A stretch of 64,000 nucleotides of DNA from Steinernema hermaphroditum (taxonomy: Eukaryota; Nematoda; Chromadorea; Rhabditida; Steinernematidae), in assembly GCA_030435675.1 (NCBI GenBank), contig CM059621.1, positions 16,926,001 to 16,990,000 on the forward strand, read 5' to 3'. This document shows positions 1 to 13,041 of this stretch, one piece after another. The notes beneath the pieces were generated by a model that did not search any database, had not been told where the DNA came from, and was given only the letters and a program-made list of their open reading frames with translations. How positions within the stretch are numbered: position 1 is the first letter of the stretch; every line of letters begins with the position of its first letter. The position numbers were made by a program, and so were the translations under genes.

Positions 1-5
1 TTTGG

Positions 6-752
6 ATGGCAGAAGAAACGGTTTATTGTGGTTTTTCTTTGAACTATCCACAGCGCGGATACGTGGACGTAGGAGTGCTCCAAAACATTCAGTGTCGATT
101 TCTTCATTTTAGTGGTCTCTGTGATTGTGGACGCGATCGACGTCCCGATGATCAGTTTCTTCTCAAGTTCGGGCAAGAAGAGATGCCGCAACTCGAGAAA
201 CTCATTCTTCGACACTTCTCGTTTGGAATGGACTTGCTCCGGTCTTGAAACGCTAAGCTTCAAGAGTCGCTTCTGAACGCCCTCCACAAAAGAGTCTACT
301 TCAATAACATTGAAATATAAAAAAAGTGCGCCCTTGCCGAATCGTTCGTCAAGGACCAAATCGAGAATAGCCGAACCCTCAGCCACATCGGCTTGTTTGG
401 GGAATGGGGACCCTCCGTTCTTCAGCACGTCAGAAACTTCTGCTTCCGAACGGGAAAGGGAAGGACGTTAGCTGGTAGTTTCAGACTGAATAGGAAATTC
501 TTCGACGAGTTCATGGACTTCTGGAGACGAAACGACGATTTATCATGTGGCATACGGTATTGTTACACACCCGGCGACCAGAAGTACTTTGAAAGAATAA
601 TGAAGAAGGACAGAAAAGGAGAAGGTCAGTACTTTCTCGCTGACGAGTCGCGAGAAACTGTGGTCCACTATATTGGACGGCCTAATGAGCAAAGATCCTG
701 CCTTACAATTGTCGTCCCCGTCAAGTCTCCACGGCTCGCAGGTTCCGATTAA
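6..752 (+). pseudogene. Decayed copy of a nematode-restricted gene family (copy A)
   Basis: One frame runs from the ATG at 6 to the stop at 750-752 but is interrupted by two in-frame stops, TGA at 246-248 and TAA at 318-320. Similarity to the minus-strand gene at 2512-3254 continues across both stops (shared patterns such as ALAESFVKDQIENS against SLAEDFVKDQMENS, and FDEFMDFWRRNDD against YQELLDFWRANDD). This argues for a decayed gene and not an intron. About 248 residues would be encoded. I do not recognise the family: no signal peptide, membrane segment or catalytic motif is visible, and charged and aromatic residues are frequent. The first ATG is six bases from the window edge, so an upstream exon cannot be excluded. 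The two copies point toward each other, suggesting inverted duplication followed by loss. Confidence 0.6.
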
Positions 753-2009
753 AGTGCTGTGGCATTTTATAAAGGTGGATCTTCACCGTACAGGCCCAGC
801 TACAAAGAGTGTTTTTGCGCTGGGAGGTGTTTCTTCCAAAGGTATTCCTATTCCTTGCCAGACTGTCTTAATTTTCCTTAGACGTCTGTTTTAGAGTTTC
901 CGAACGACTTGGTCAACGTAAATGTCTATGATACATATTAAAGAGGTTTCCTTAGAGCATATTAATAACGAAACTCTCCATGACCTACTCTCCATTCTAG
1001 ACGTCTGCTCTGTTCAGATCGGTCGTTCTCAACCTCCAAGACAGACGTCTAGAGGATCGCTATCAGATAGCTTGGCTGGAAGAAGAATTGGGGGAGGACA
1101 CGGTAAAATAGACAGGTTTTCCGACTGGTTAACATACGAGACCGAACTGTCTATATCACCGTTTTCAGCCGACAAAGGCCGCTCTTGTAAATTCATTCCT
1201 CTGCTCAGCCCTCAAAGACACTCTAATATCCTTCCAATTCCACACGGCGCATCTCCTCCGAAAACGAAAGTTCCCCAGGGTCGGTTCGGGCGATCTTGTT
1301 TGTTTGCGGTGCGTCGCTCCCAATTTAAATTTGGCGCAGAACCGCAGAAACCCTTTTCGACACCCGGTTTTTGTTTTACTACACGACGATGAATCGTTAA
1401 TCGTCTCAATGTTCAAGGTTAATTTACTATAGCTTTTTGCTCCCCCCCCTCTCGCCACCACAAAGCGTAGCGGAACCGGTCCGTCTCCGTCCTCGCAGCG
1501 GTCGCCGCAGCTTCGACGATTCCGAATGCCAAAGGCCGGCGCCGAAAAAAACAATAGAGACCGTTCGTCGATTGCACTTTTGTGGTACACATAAATGAGC
1601 CTTTGGGTGCTCAGCTGGGTTCGGATCGCCCCCTAGGTGGGAGGATAACCTGTTCGACGCACGATCATCGAGATCCGTCCGGTGGAAGGTGACGGAAAAA
1701 CAGTTGAATGGGTCGGGGGGTGGAGGCGGAACCGGAACTTGGCTAGATGGGATTGGGTTCGGGTCGATTCGTCTTGCAGAACTCAAATTCATAAATCACT
1801 CTTTTTGTGTTTATGATTGATCGGGAGGCTGTGTGCTAATAAGGTTCTTGAATGGGTGTCATGTGACAGAGGTGAAGGGAGACGTTTCTAGCGACCGGGT
1901 GTGATCTTATCTTTTAATTGACCCATAGGTCAGGAAGAAGTCATGCATTAGACGGATGTGAAAGGGACAAGATAGGGACAGACGCAGTGGGAACGTAATT
2001 AGCTTTTGT
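753..2009. other. Intergenic stretch, no gene recognised
   Basis: The open frames here (for example minus-strand proline-rich frames at 1427-1792) have no splice partners and no family resemblance. A short pyrimidine/C run occurs near 1440. I see nothing else I can support. Confidence 0.4.
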
Positions 2010-2275
2010 TCGATTTCGACCGGAAAGTGCGTTTGTAAACAAATAAATAAATTCTGGAAGTTGGCATCGGGGGTTCAAGTAGATCATCGTGATCTGGAAT
2101 CAAGATCAGATTTCACGTGATTCGGATTTTTTTTAATATTACGATTTTGGATTGCAATCGGCGATTTTCTTCTTGTTTTAATATTGAACTAATCACTCAT
2201 AATGATGTCCTTTGAGGAGACAGGACTGAATATATCGGGTCACCTTCGACCACATTAATTCATCGATGTTTGATG
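2010..2275 (+). repeat. Left arm (distal part) of an inverted duplication
   Basis: The reverse complement of 6815-7050 matches this stretch over most of its length with small indels. Shared blocks include AAAGTGCGTTTGTAAACAAA, GTAGATCATCGTGATCTGGA and TCACCTTCGACCACA. The partner lies directly upstream of the collagen gene, so this is a displaced copy of that gene's 5' flank without a collagen gene next to it. It is collinear with the second matching block at 3285-3645. Confidence 0.75.
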
Positions 2276-2511
2276 GTATTAAATTCCCAGCGATCTGTCG
2301 GGTCGTCTCTCTGAAACTCACTCATCGCTGTGAGCTATCGGTCTTTCTTGTCATTGCCCCAATGATTGCACAGGGTAAAGTAGTTTTAGCATGTAGAGTC
2401 GATGTAGCTTGATTCACTGCTTTAAAATGTAATTTGTAGAGAAACTGGATATGATACGAACTGTCTGCCAAACATTTAGAGACATATTAGAGCAATTCCA
2501 ACGATATTGCA

Positions 2512-3254
2512 TCAGTAAAGGTCGTACAAATGATCGAAATACTTGCAAGAGGGGCGGCGAGGACAGTTGTGAGCATGGAGACCCTCTTTCATTTGATGGA
2601 CTACTGTTTTGTGCGATTTGTCCATTAGACAATAGGATTTGCCGTCTCTCTGAATCATGGCTTTGACGTAGTCTTCCTCATATAATACATCGAGAATGTC
2701 GAATGCAAAATCGTCGTTAGCTCTCCAGAAATCCAGCAATTCCTGGTAGAACTCTCGATCAAGAGTTAAATCCCCATAAACTGTCCGTTCTCTGCCTAGT
2801 CGGAAACAGAATTTTTTGATATGCTGAAGCATCGATCTCCATTCCCATTCTCCTCTAAAGTCGACGGAATCGTACTAAATGTACTATTCTCCATCTGATC
2901 CTTCACGAAATCCTCGGCAAGAGAGCACTTATTAGCAACATCGATGATGCTGAACTGGATTTTCCCGTGCAGCGCGCGCAACAAAAACTCTTGAAGCTTC
3001 GGATTCCCCAAATAACACATCCTCGCTTCACGAGGAACAAACCGATGGATGATTTTCTGAAATTGGTGGAATTCGCATGGGTCGAACTTGAGAACCTTTT
3101 GTTCTTCCGGGAGCTCGGGCGGCGAACAATCGCTGATCCCTAGTAAACGAACAAATGGACTTTCTATTTTCTGGAGATCTCGTATGTCCATGTACTTGGA
3201 GAGTATTTGGTCCAATTTAAAAGCACAATACGCGCCTTCTTCCGTATAATACAC
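2512..3254 (-). pseudogene. Frameshifted copy of the same nematode-restricted family (copy B)
   Basis: Two overlapping minus-strand frames (3254 down to 2796, and 2832 down to 2512) together match copy A end to end. They join by a shift of frame near 2830-2870, where copy A reads straight through the equivalent residues. A 30-bp stretch there could in principle be an intron, but it is shorter than any intron in this window, so a frameshift is more likely. The N-terminal part begins MYYTEEGAYCAFKLD and the C-terminal part ends HLYDLY. The product would be about 245 residues, without recognised domains or a membrane segment. It sits between the two homologous blocks of the left duplication arm, and the right arm has no equivalent. 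Confidence 0.55.
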
Positions 3255-3284
3255 ATATACATATAATACACATCCGCTCGCTCT

Positions 3285-3645
3285 CAGTGATACAGCTAAA
3301 AGAAAAGAAGTTATGTGGGAGTAGGCTCATGTCACAACTCCGAGATGGCAAGTTGTGATATGAAGCATCTCCCCTTTCCTATGACCTCATAGTAGTAGAG
3401 AAACCGATATATGCGATCCCTCCAGCCTCGGGCTCCAAGGCGGACTCGAACCCGGATGTCAAACGCACCGTTCCGGAGACGATGCACTCGACCACCCACG
3501 TCGCGAGCGAGAGGTTTCCCTTCTTCCAGTTAAATCTTCTGTCGGAATTTGACGATGAAAGGTGGCCCGGTTTGGATGGGCACCTCCACCAAATCCAGGG
3601 ATGGATCAAGCAGTTCTCACTGTTTGCATGTTAACCTTCGTAGAA
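3285..3645 (-). repeat. tRNA-derived SINE-like repeat, copy 1
   Basis: On the minus strand this block carries a polymerase III type 2 promoter layout: an A-box-like TGGTCGAGTGCA followed about 45 bp later by a good B-box, GGTTCGAGTCC. It matches 6340-6690 in inverted orientation almost end to end, including a flanking AGGCTCATRTCACAACTCCG segment. A 76-codon open frame spans it in both copies, but I read that as a by-product of recent duplication. Confidence 0.7.
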
Positions 3646-3654
3646 CGTAGAACG

Positions 3655-6335
3655 GCCCACTTTCTTGGCAAATTTCCAAAACTTGACTCTGCTCGCATCT
3701 TCCATCCCCCTTCCAATTAATAAGCAATGTTTTTAGCTTCGCCTCCTTGTGAATTCATCAACTTGTAATTTCCGCTTTCCGCAAAATCCATCAAACCACT
3801 GTGCACGCGTGATCAGACGTCCGAAAGCACATTTTTTGTCTGTTCCCGCTAATTAGCCGATTCCGGTTCCTGTATCGAAATGTTGCACTTTTCGACATCC
3901 CTCCTCAAATCCCTGAGAAACGACGGCTTCATGGTGGATATGCAGAAGGAGAACCTGCTTTCGCCGAAGATGACAAGTGACGTAACGGTCCCGGCGCGAT
4001 GACACAACAAGTCGTTAGCGGCAACGACGGGCTAATCGCCGCGGGAAACCTGCACTGTTTCAAGGCAAAAAGTTGTGGCGACGACGGCAGTGATGGTGGT
4101 GGTGAACTGGCGTAGAAGTGTGACCGTCTCGAACGCCGCTGGAATGTCGTCGAGGGGCAAAATGGCGATTCGCAACTTTGTTTGCGAGAGTGCAACGGCC
4201 AAACCGGTTCACCGGGGTGACGACGATGATGTGTGAAAAGGGAAAACGGCGCGCGGAATCGGTTTGGCGGACTTTGCACGGAAATGTGTGAGTTTTCGCT
4301 TAATCATGGGTCCAAATCGATCGACTGATGAATTGCGATAGGGGCACTGGAGCTGAGACAATGGCGTCAGCTTCTCCAAAAGAGTCAAAAGTGTTTTACA
4401 AAAATTCACCCTAGGCCCATCTTTAAGACAGTTAGCCGTTTTTGTGCTGGAGTTTGAAGAGGACCTGCATGTTGACCTTTTTAACCTAAGACATTTTGCG
4501 ATTACATGGGATCTCCACGAAGTAGGCCTGTATGGCTGCTGTTAACCAGCAAGATAAATGAAGCCTGAATGCACTCGTATGGCAACAATTTTATCACAGA
4601 GACAATTTTATCAGATCTTAGATCAGGATTCACGACACCTTTAGTTTGGACTTAGAGCTAGGTAGCGCATGTGATTACGCTTGGAAAAGGTGTTGGTTCA
4701 TCTTTTCTGGACTTAAGAGACGTCCTACCTATTAGCAACAAGTCACATTTTCATAGACATGAGATTCAATCATTCAATAGAAAGATCATTTTAGCTGATC
4801 TTAGGCATAGTCGTCTTCTCCCGCAATTCTCCTGGGACTCGAACATTCCTACTTTGTAACAGTTTAATTCTTTTTGGCTGAAATGGGTGACGTCCATGTC
4901 CGCAGCATTTTCTTCAGCAGCATTGGTGCGTCGAATGAGCCCATCGAGTTGATTGGATAAGTGCTTAGAAAACGCAGGAAGTACAGCCGTGTCCTTCGAA
5001 GTCGTGTGTGGACCGTAGACCGGCAGATCGACAATTAGACAGTACAACACATTCTGCGCCCTGGATAACTACGAGGTTTCCAAGAAACTGATTTCAGGGT
5101 TATGTTGGGCAACCTCAAAAACAAAGGACTTTATGATTTTTTCGGAACAAACCGCGGACTGCCTTGTGCTGGACAGCAAAGTTCGTTTGCCATTTCGCGG
5201 AAACTATCGCGTTCACCAAGAAACTGGTTTTACCATCGTACTTAACTATCTCAAAAATAGAGGCACAAGAACTTTCAAAAGCTTTAAAGCACTATAGTTT
5301 TAACAAGATTTCTGCAGTCAGCTAAGAAGACCTCAATGATAAGCTCTGGATATTAGGGATGCACCCGGTACCGATTCCGGTGAATCCCTACTGGAGATGT
5401 GTGTTGTGCACTTCAGAATTAGGCTCTATGCAGCTGATTGAAACTGATGATTGTGAGTCATAGACGTCCCAAGATGAAGCGTATCTACTGGACCTCATTT
5501 TGCAGATACATGCAGATGTGAAATCGGTCGGTCTCCCACCGCTTCACGCCGATTCCTACCAAAGGAATGACTGTCACTGTACTGTCACAGTGTTGCTGTC
5601 TAACAAACAGACAATGAAGTAGCGATATGTACAATTTGTCAAGTCAATAAGGATTCTGCACATAGCTAAGAAGACCGCAATGATAAGGTCCGAAAGACCT
5701 ACGCCGTGCTCAGAAATAGGCTCTATGCAACTGATTGAAACCGTTGACGGTGGGTCATTAGACGTCTCAAGCGTTTGAAGAATCGAGCGGTCAGTTCAAA
5801 CAAGTTCGCCATCCTCCGGCACCGGAATCGTTAAGAGAACGATGGGAAGAACGCCTGGTGGCGATAAAAAGAATTCGCCGACATTTCCAGTTTCCTTTTT
5901 CCTCCAATGTGCCTTTTTTATGCGGGTATAACTTTTTATTCCCATCCGCTACATTGCGGGATCTTTTACGCGCTGCGAAAGGCTGCAACTCGAAAATTTT
6001 GAGCTCAGAGATCGCGGCAACTGGTTTGCCCTACTGCGCGGCGAAGAAGCGAGTAAACAGGAAAGGAAACGGGAGTAAGTCGATGTTTACAGATGTACCA
6101 GAAGGGGAAGTAATGTTTGGGGGAGGGGCGTTCTGGGGATTAGAATGTGTTTTGGTGATAGGACGGGGAGGAAAAAAATGGACCACTAGTACGAACTGGT
6201 GACATTTCTGGGCTCCTTTTCGATGACCACAGTAGTGGGAATACATGTGGTGTGGAGAAAGCACAATTTTTGGAAGTAATGCTTGGGGAGAGTTTACATG
6301 TCTATACATATGTCTGTCAGAAATTTCATAATTTA
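3655..6335. other. Intergenic stretch with dispersed repeat fragments
   Basis: No recognised gene. A repeat fragment at about 5505-5610 (GCAGATGTGAAATCGGTCGG and flanks) recurs at about 8685-8785 and, more distantly, inside an intron near 54860-54950. The minus-strand frame at 4766-5050 is listed separately. A plus-strand frame at 5858-6202 has no supporting context. Confidence 0.4.
4766..5050 (-). CDS. Possible exon or small gene, unidentified
   Basis: A 94-codon minus-strand frame. Its first two thirds (starting MLYCLIVDLPVYGPHTTSKD) have balanced amino-acid composition and look coding, while the last part is less convincing. No splice partner, domain or membrane segment was found and no similar sequence occurs elsewhere in the window. 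It could be a chance frame or one exon of a gene I cannot assemble. Confidence 0.2.
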   Translation of the reverse strand: MLYCLIVDLPVYGPHTTSKDTAVLPAFSKHLSNQLDGLIRRTNAAEENAADMDVTHFSQKELNCYKVGMFESQENCGRRRLCLRSAKMIFLLND

Positions 6336-6339
6336 TATC

Positions 6340-6690
6340 TTTCGATGGAGGCCTAAGATGATAACAGTGGAACTACTTGCTCCATTCTTGGATCTGGTGG
6401 AGGTGCCCATCCAAACCGGGCTACCTTTCATCGTCCAATTCCGACAGAAGATTTAACTGGAAGAAGGGAAACCTCTCGCTCGCGACGTGGGTGGTCGAGT
6501 GCATCGTCTCCGGAACGGTGCGTTCGACATCCGGGTTCGAGTCCGCCTTGGAGCCCGAGGCTGGAGGGATCGCATATATCGGTTTCTCTACTCATATGAG
6601 GTCATAGGAAAGGGGAGATGCTTCATATCACAACTTGCCATCTCGGAGTTGTGATATGAGCCTTCTCCTACATAAATTCTTTTCCTCTTT
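6340..6690 (+). repeat. tRNA-derived SINE-like repeat, copy 2
   Basis: Inverted partner of 3285-3645. The A-box-like TGGTCGAGTGCA and B-box GGTTCGAGTCC are both kept on the plus strand, with a TCATATCACAACTTGCCATC segment downstream. It forms the proximal part of the right duplication arm. Confidence 0.7.
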
Positions 6691-6814
6691 GTGTGTTTGC
6701 TTCACTGAACGTTTTTAGAAGGGCTCCTACACCTGCCTATTTTCGATCCGTTCCATGTACAGGAAGGGAATGAACAGAAAGCGCTTCTATTGGGCCTACT
6801 GTATACCCTTCATA

Positions 6815-7050
6815 TATCGATGAATGACTGTGGTCGAAGGTGACTCGACATGTTCAAGTTCTGTTCCCACGAAGGACATCATCATGAGTCACCAGTTCCA
6901 AATTAACAGAAGAAGAGAATCACTAATTACAATCCAAAATCAAATCGGAATCAAATGAAATCTTACCTTGATTCCAGATCACGATGATCTACTTGAACTT
7001 CCAGAATTTATGTATTTGTTTACAAACGCACTTTCCGACCGAAATCGGCG
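6815..7050 (-). repeat. Right arm (collagen-proximal part) of an inverted duplication
   Basis: Partner of 2010-2275 in reverse orientation. It ends about 185 bp before the collagen start codon, so the duplicated unit contained part of the collagen promoter region. Confidence 0.75.
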
Positions 7051-7159
7051 CTATGATCGATGGGCGCTTTCCTGCGCTCTCCCCAACCGCTTAATCGCCA
7101 CGGCGACGTCGACGTCCTTTCGCCTCGAGCAGCTTTTTTGCTCGCCCCTCCCCACCGGC

Positions 7160-7172
7160 GTACTTAAAAGTG
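7160..7172 (+). promoter_or_regulatory. Possible TATA-like element of the collagen gene
   Basis: TACTTAAAAGTGC lies about 70 bp upstream of the collagen ATG at 7236 in a GC-rich flank. Cuticle collagen genes often have a TATA-like core promoter. The assignment rests on position and sequence only. Confidence 0.3.
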
Positions 7173-7235
7173 CGTCGACAGGTCGACTCGCCAGTGAGTC
7201 GTCGTCTCCGTCGTCTTCTCAACCGTCGCCGCGAG

Positions 7236-8321
7236 ATGACCAAAACCGAGTTCCAGCAGGAGATGGAGAAGTTCCGCGAGGCGGAGACCTTCCGCCGTCT
7301 CGCCTTCATCGGCATCTTCGTTTCCACCATCGCCGCGCTCACCGCCATCATCGCCGTGCCCGCGCTCTACGGCTACATGCAGCGCATCCAGAGTCAGCTG
7401 CAGACGGAGGCGGAGTACTGTAAGTCCGCCACCGGCACCATGTGGCAGCAGTTCGCAAAGACCCAAGCGCACAAGGGCGTCTTCGAGCGTGTGAAGCCCC
7501 AAACTGGCAAAGAGGCGTTCTTGGTCGGAACCACCCTGGAAGACGTCATGGCCGGAGGCCGTGCCAAGCGTCAAGCTGGATACGATACCTTCGTCGAGGA
7601 GGCTGCCGTCGTCAACCAGGTCGCCACTCAGACCATCGCCCACACCTGCTCGTGCAAGATCGGACCCGCCGGAGCCATTGGCGCCCCTGGAACTGACGGA
7701 CAGGACGGCATGGACGGTCTTCCTGGACCCGACGGTTCGTTGAGTTGTGCATTTTTTGGATCAAGTTGAGCTTTAGGACAAAATGGCCCCGACGCTCGCC
7801 CCGACGAACTCCCCAAGGACACCGACTTCTGCTTCGACTGCCCGCCTGGACCTGCCGGACCCGCTGGAAAGGCCGGCCCCAAGGGACCCACCGGAAACTC
7901 CGGAGCCGCTGGAGCCCCCGGTGCCCCTGGCGCTCCTGGAGCCCCCGGAGTTGCTGGCCCCCAGGGACCTCAAGGTCAGAACGGATTCGATGGACAGCAG
8001 GTGAACGTTCAGCGCCATGAACCGTCCCTAATCTGACTTTTATAGGGACCCGCTGGACAGCCCGGAGTCGTCAAGGAGGTGCCCGTTCCTGCTGGACCCC
8101 CCGGAGCGCCTGGACCCGCTGGACCTCAGGGAGCCGATGGACAGAAGGGAGCCGATGGCCGCCCGGGAGTCCAAGGACCTCAGGGACCCTCCGGAGACGC
8201 CGGAAAGAACGGCGTTCCCGGCAAGAACGGCGAGAAGGGCGAGCAGGGACTGGCTGGCGAACAGGGACCCAGCGGCGGATGCGACCACTGCCCTCCTCCC
8301 CGCACCGCCCCCGGATATTAA
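7236..8321 (+). CDS. Cuticle collagen
   Basis: Three exons: 7236-7734, 7777-8000 and 8046-8321, with introns of 42 and 45 bp. The ATG at 7236 is chosen because the protein then starts [20 protein letters not shown], the usual N-terminal region before the single hydrophobic segment (about residues 24-48) that signals entry to the ER. RAKR near residue 110 is the subtilisin-type cleavage site of homology box A. Gly-X-Y blocks begin near residue 148 and are interrupted by a non-collagenous stretch with two cysteines (DFCFDC). The C-terminus is short and carries CDHC. The chain would form secreted trimers cross-linked in the cuticle. Nematode collagens form a large family, so I assign no individual symbol. 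The gene is flanked upstream by a duplicated segment. Confidence 0.95.
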
Positions 8322-10266
8322 GAATCTCAATTGTTCAAAGTTGTCCTCTTCTTTTTGTTGTAGTCAGTTCGAGTCGTCTAAATACAAAAGCACATCTGAT
8401 TTGCATCGAAATAACAAAAACACAATTGCATAACTCGTTATGCAATAGCCTTAAAAATTCAAGAATGATGTCAATTGCAACTATGGGAGAGATTTCCCTT
8501 TTTAGGCTAGGGCTGAGGCTTCGGTTTAGAAAGGAAACACTGAAGGGCTATCACCAGAAGGAAGATACTCCGGTCTCTGTCTAGAATGGTTCCGCCTCGA
8601 TCACCCTGAATGGCACGCGGGCGATTACGGTACTGTTGATCGGGTCTGTCTACCAGACAAATGCTGCAAACACTGCAATTCATTTTGCAGACAGATGCAG
8701 ATGTGAAATCGGTCGGTTTCCCACCACACCACACTGATTTTCGTCATAAAATGACTATCACTGTTTGCAGTGTTGGCCTGGCAAATAGCTAGATCTGAGA
8801 TCTCATCTGAGAATACGGAGGAAGAATTTGATCAAAATTTCCATCAACACGGACCAAGCGGCCTCAACTCGTGATGCAAATCGCCTCACGCGGCCAGAAA
8901 TCGATCCAAGAGATAGATCCACACTCAAAACGACAGGGAAACTGACGAAGCGACGTGAAAAAAGGAAACCAACCCAACTGATGAAAAATTGAGACAGATA
9001 AGTGCATCCTTATTTCTGGGCCGCACTGTCTGTGGACAAAGGTAGACAGACAGTCTCGGGTCGGTTGCTAGACAGGTGGTTTCGCACGTAGTCATTGGCG
9101 ATTTGACGAGAACAATGTGGAAAATACGAAAAAATCAATTTTTTCCGTTTTTTGTGAGTTCATTTATGAGCACGTAGCGTGGCTCAAGCCTCTTCTCTAC
9201 AGTCTACCGTAAAATTCAGGCCGCGAATACCCTGATTTTCAATAAAATTACGTTAAGATTACGTCGTTTTTTCCTGACCATTCAACATTTTAGCCGTCTC
9301 GGTACAGGGCCATCGGATGTTCCAGTGAATTGTATCCACGCATCACAGAGCAAACCTTCACGAATCGGGGCAGTATGTGACGTTTACTAGCAGAGCGATT
9401 TTAAAATCTAAGTGGTCTTGCAGCGATTGCGTGCAAGCGCGCTGTCTAAAGACTCAACTCATTTTCGAAGTTTTGTTCGCCTGTGGATGGTCGGTTGTTT
9501 CTGGTTTTGATGTGCGCTGTCGTACGGTTGTTGTTTGGATCATTCCGCAGATCTGAAGCTGTCAACGACGGGAATACGATCCGTCATTCGTAACGCTACA
9601 TTTCCTAATTTTCACGCACTAAATTTACTCGACATGTGCGTTAGATAACCAACCTAAGTGCTCGACGCATACTCGAATAGTAACCGACCATCCGAGTTTG
9701 CGAGGAGATGCTCCGACATTTTGCAGAAATTGTCGTGTAGTTCTGAACAGTCATTTGAAACCTGTGCGTTTCCAGTCTGTGTTTGTGAGGTGATAGTGAA
9801 AGTGTGTACCGTGCAAATGTGTGCCGTTCTCTGATACCGTTTAGTTTTCCAGTTTAGTGTGCCGCTTTGCATAAATCAATCTATCCCTTCCTGAGTGTGA
9901 CACTGTAATCGACGGTCTAACCGAGCGATGATATCTTAGAAATGGAGTTTCCGAGTCAAAATACACGAAGAATAAACCTAAATTTCGAAATTTTTGCGCT
10001 CGTGAACGAGATTCTTAATGAAGCAACACGGCTGATGCGATTTTCGAAATTTGCTCGTCCAGTTTATTTATTTGGTTGTCGTTATGCGATATTTTGCGGA
10101 GTTTTTTACGTGAATTTACCGCTCTAGTCAATTAAATAGCGAGCAGTAACTGCGTAGCGCCAAGCTGTAAGTTTAAGTTGTGCTTGAGATTGACCCTGTT
10201 GTTCGTGTACGCTTTGTGTGCTTTAAATTTTACTTATATGACAAAGTATACACCTGTTCTCGTTCT
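8322..10266. other. Collagen-to-helicase intergenic region with a dispersed repeat
   Basis: About 8600-8790 holds a repeat with TCTGTCTACCAGACAAATGC and GCAGATGTGAAATCGGTCGG, related to copies near 5505, 38580-38690 and 54860. The remainder, including a minus-strand frame at 9654-9872, shows no gene I can support. The last few hundred bases should contain the helicase promoter. Confidence 0.4.
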
Positions 10267-10287
10267 AGGTAAACTTTACAACACGTT

Positions 10288-12708
<2,421 letters not shown>

Positions 12709-13041
12709 TATATTCCTGATTAATTCGTAATTTCTTCTGAGATTTAATTTGTCTTTAAATACTTGTCTTGTGGTATTAAATCGTTGTTTAGCGCTTTATA
12801 TCTCGTTGTTCGGGTTCACTCTATGTGTGTTTTCTCGGCGGGCGACCTGGAATGAGGTTTCAGAACGCGGATGAATGGTGAAGCCCTGTGTCTTCGACAT
12901 GTTGCTCTCAATCTCAACTGATTGCAAAGGGAAGACCTGCTGAATTTGCACGTCATTAGTGTTGAGGCAGATCGGGTTCATTCTTGGTTCATCTGGTTCA
13001 TTCTGAGTGTTCCCCAATAAAGACTGGTCGTGTAACTCCCC

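Noticed and set aside
7164..8330. Several long minus-strand and off-frame frames over the collagen gene
   Set aside because: Gly-Pro repeats leave other frames open. Only the annotated frame has the collagen domain order.
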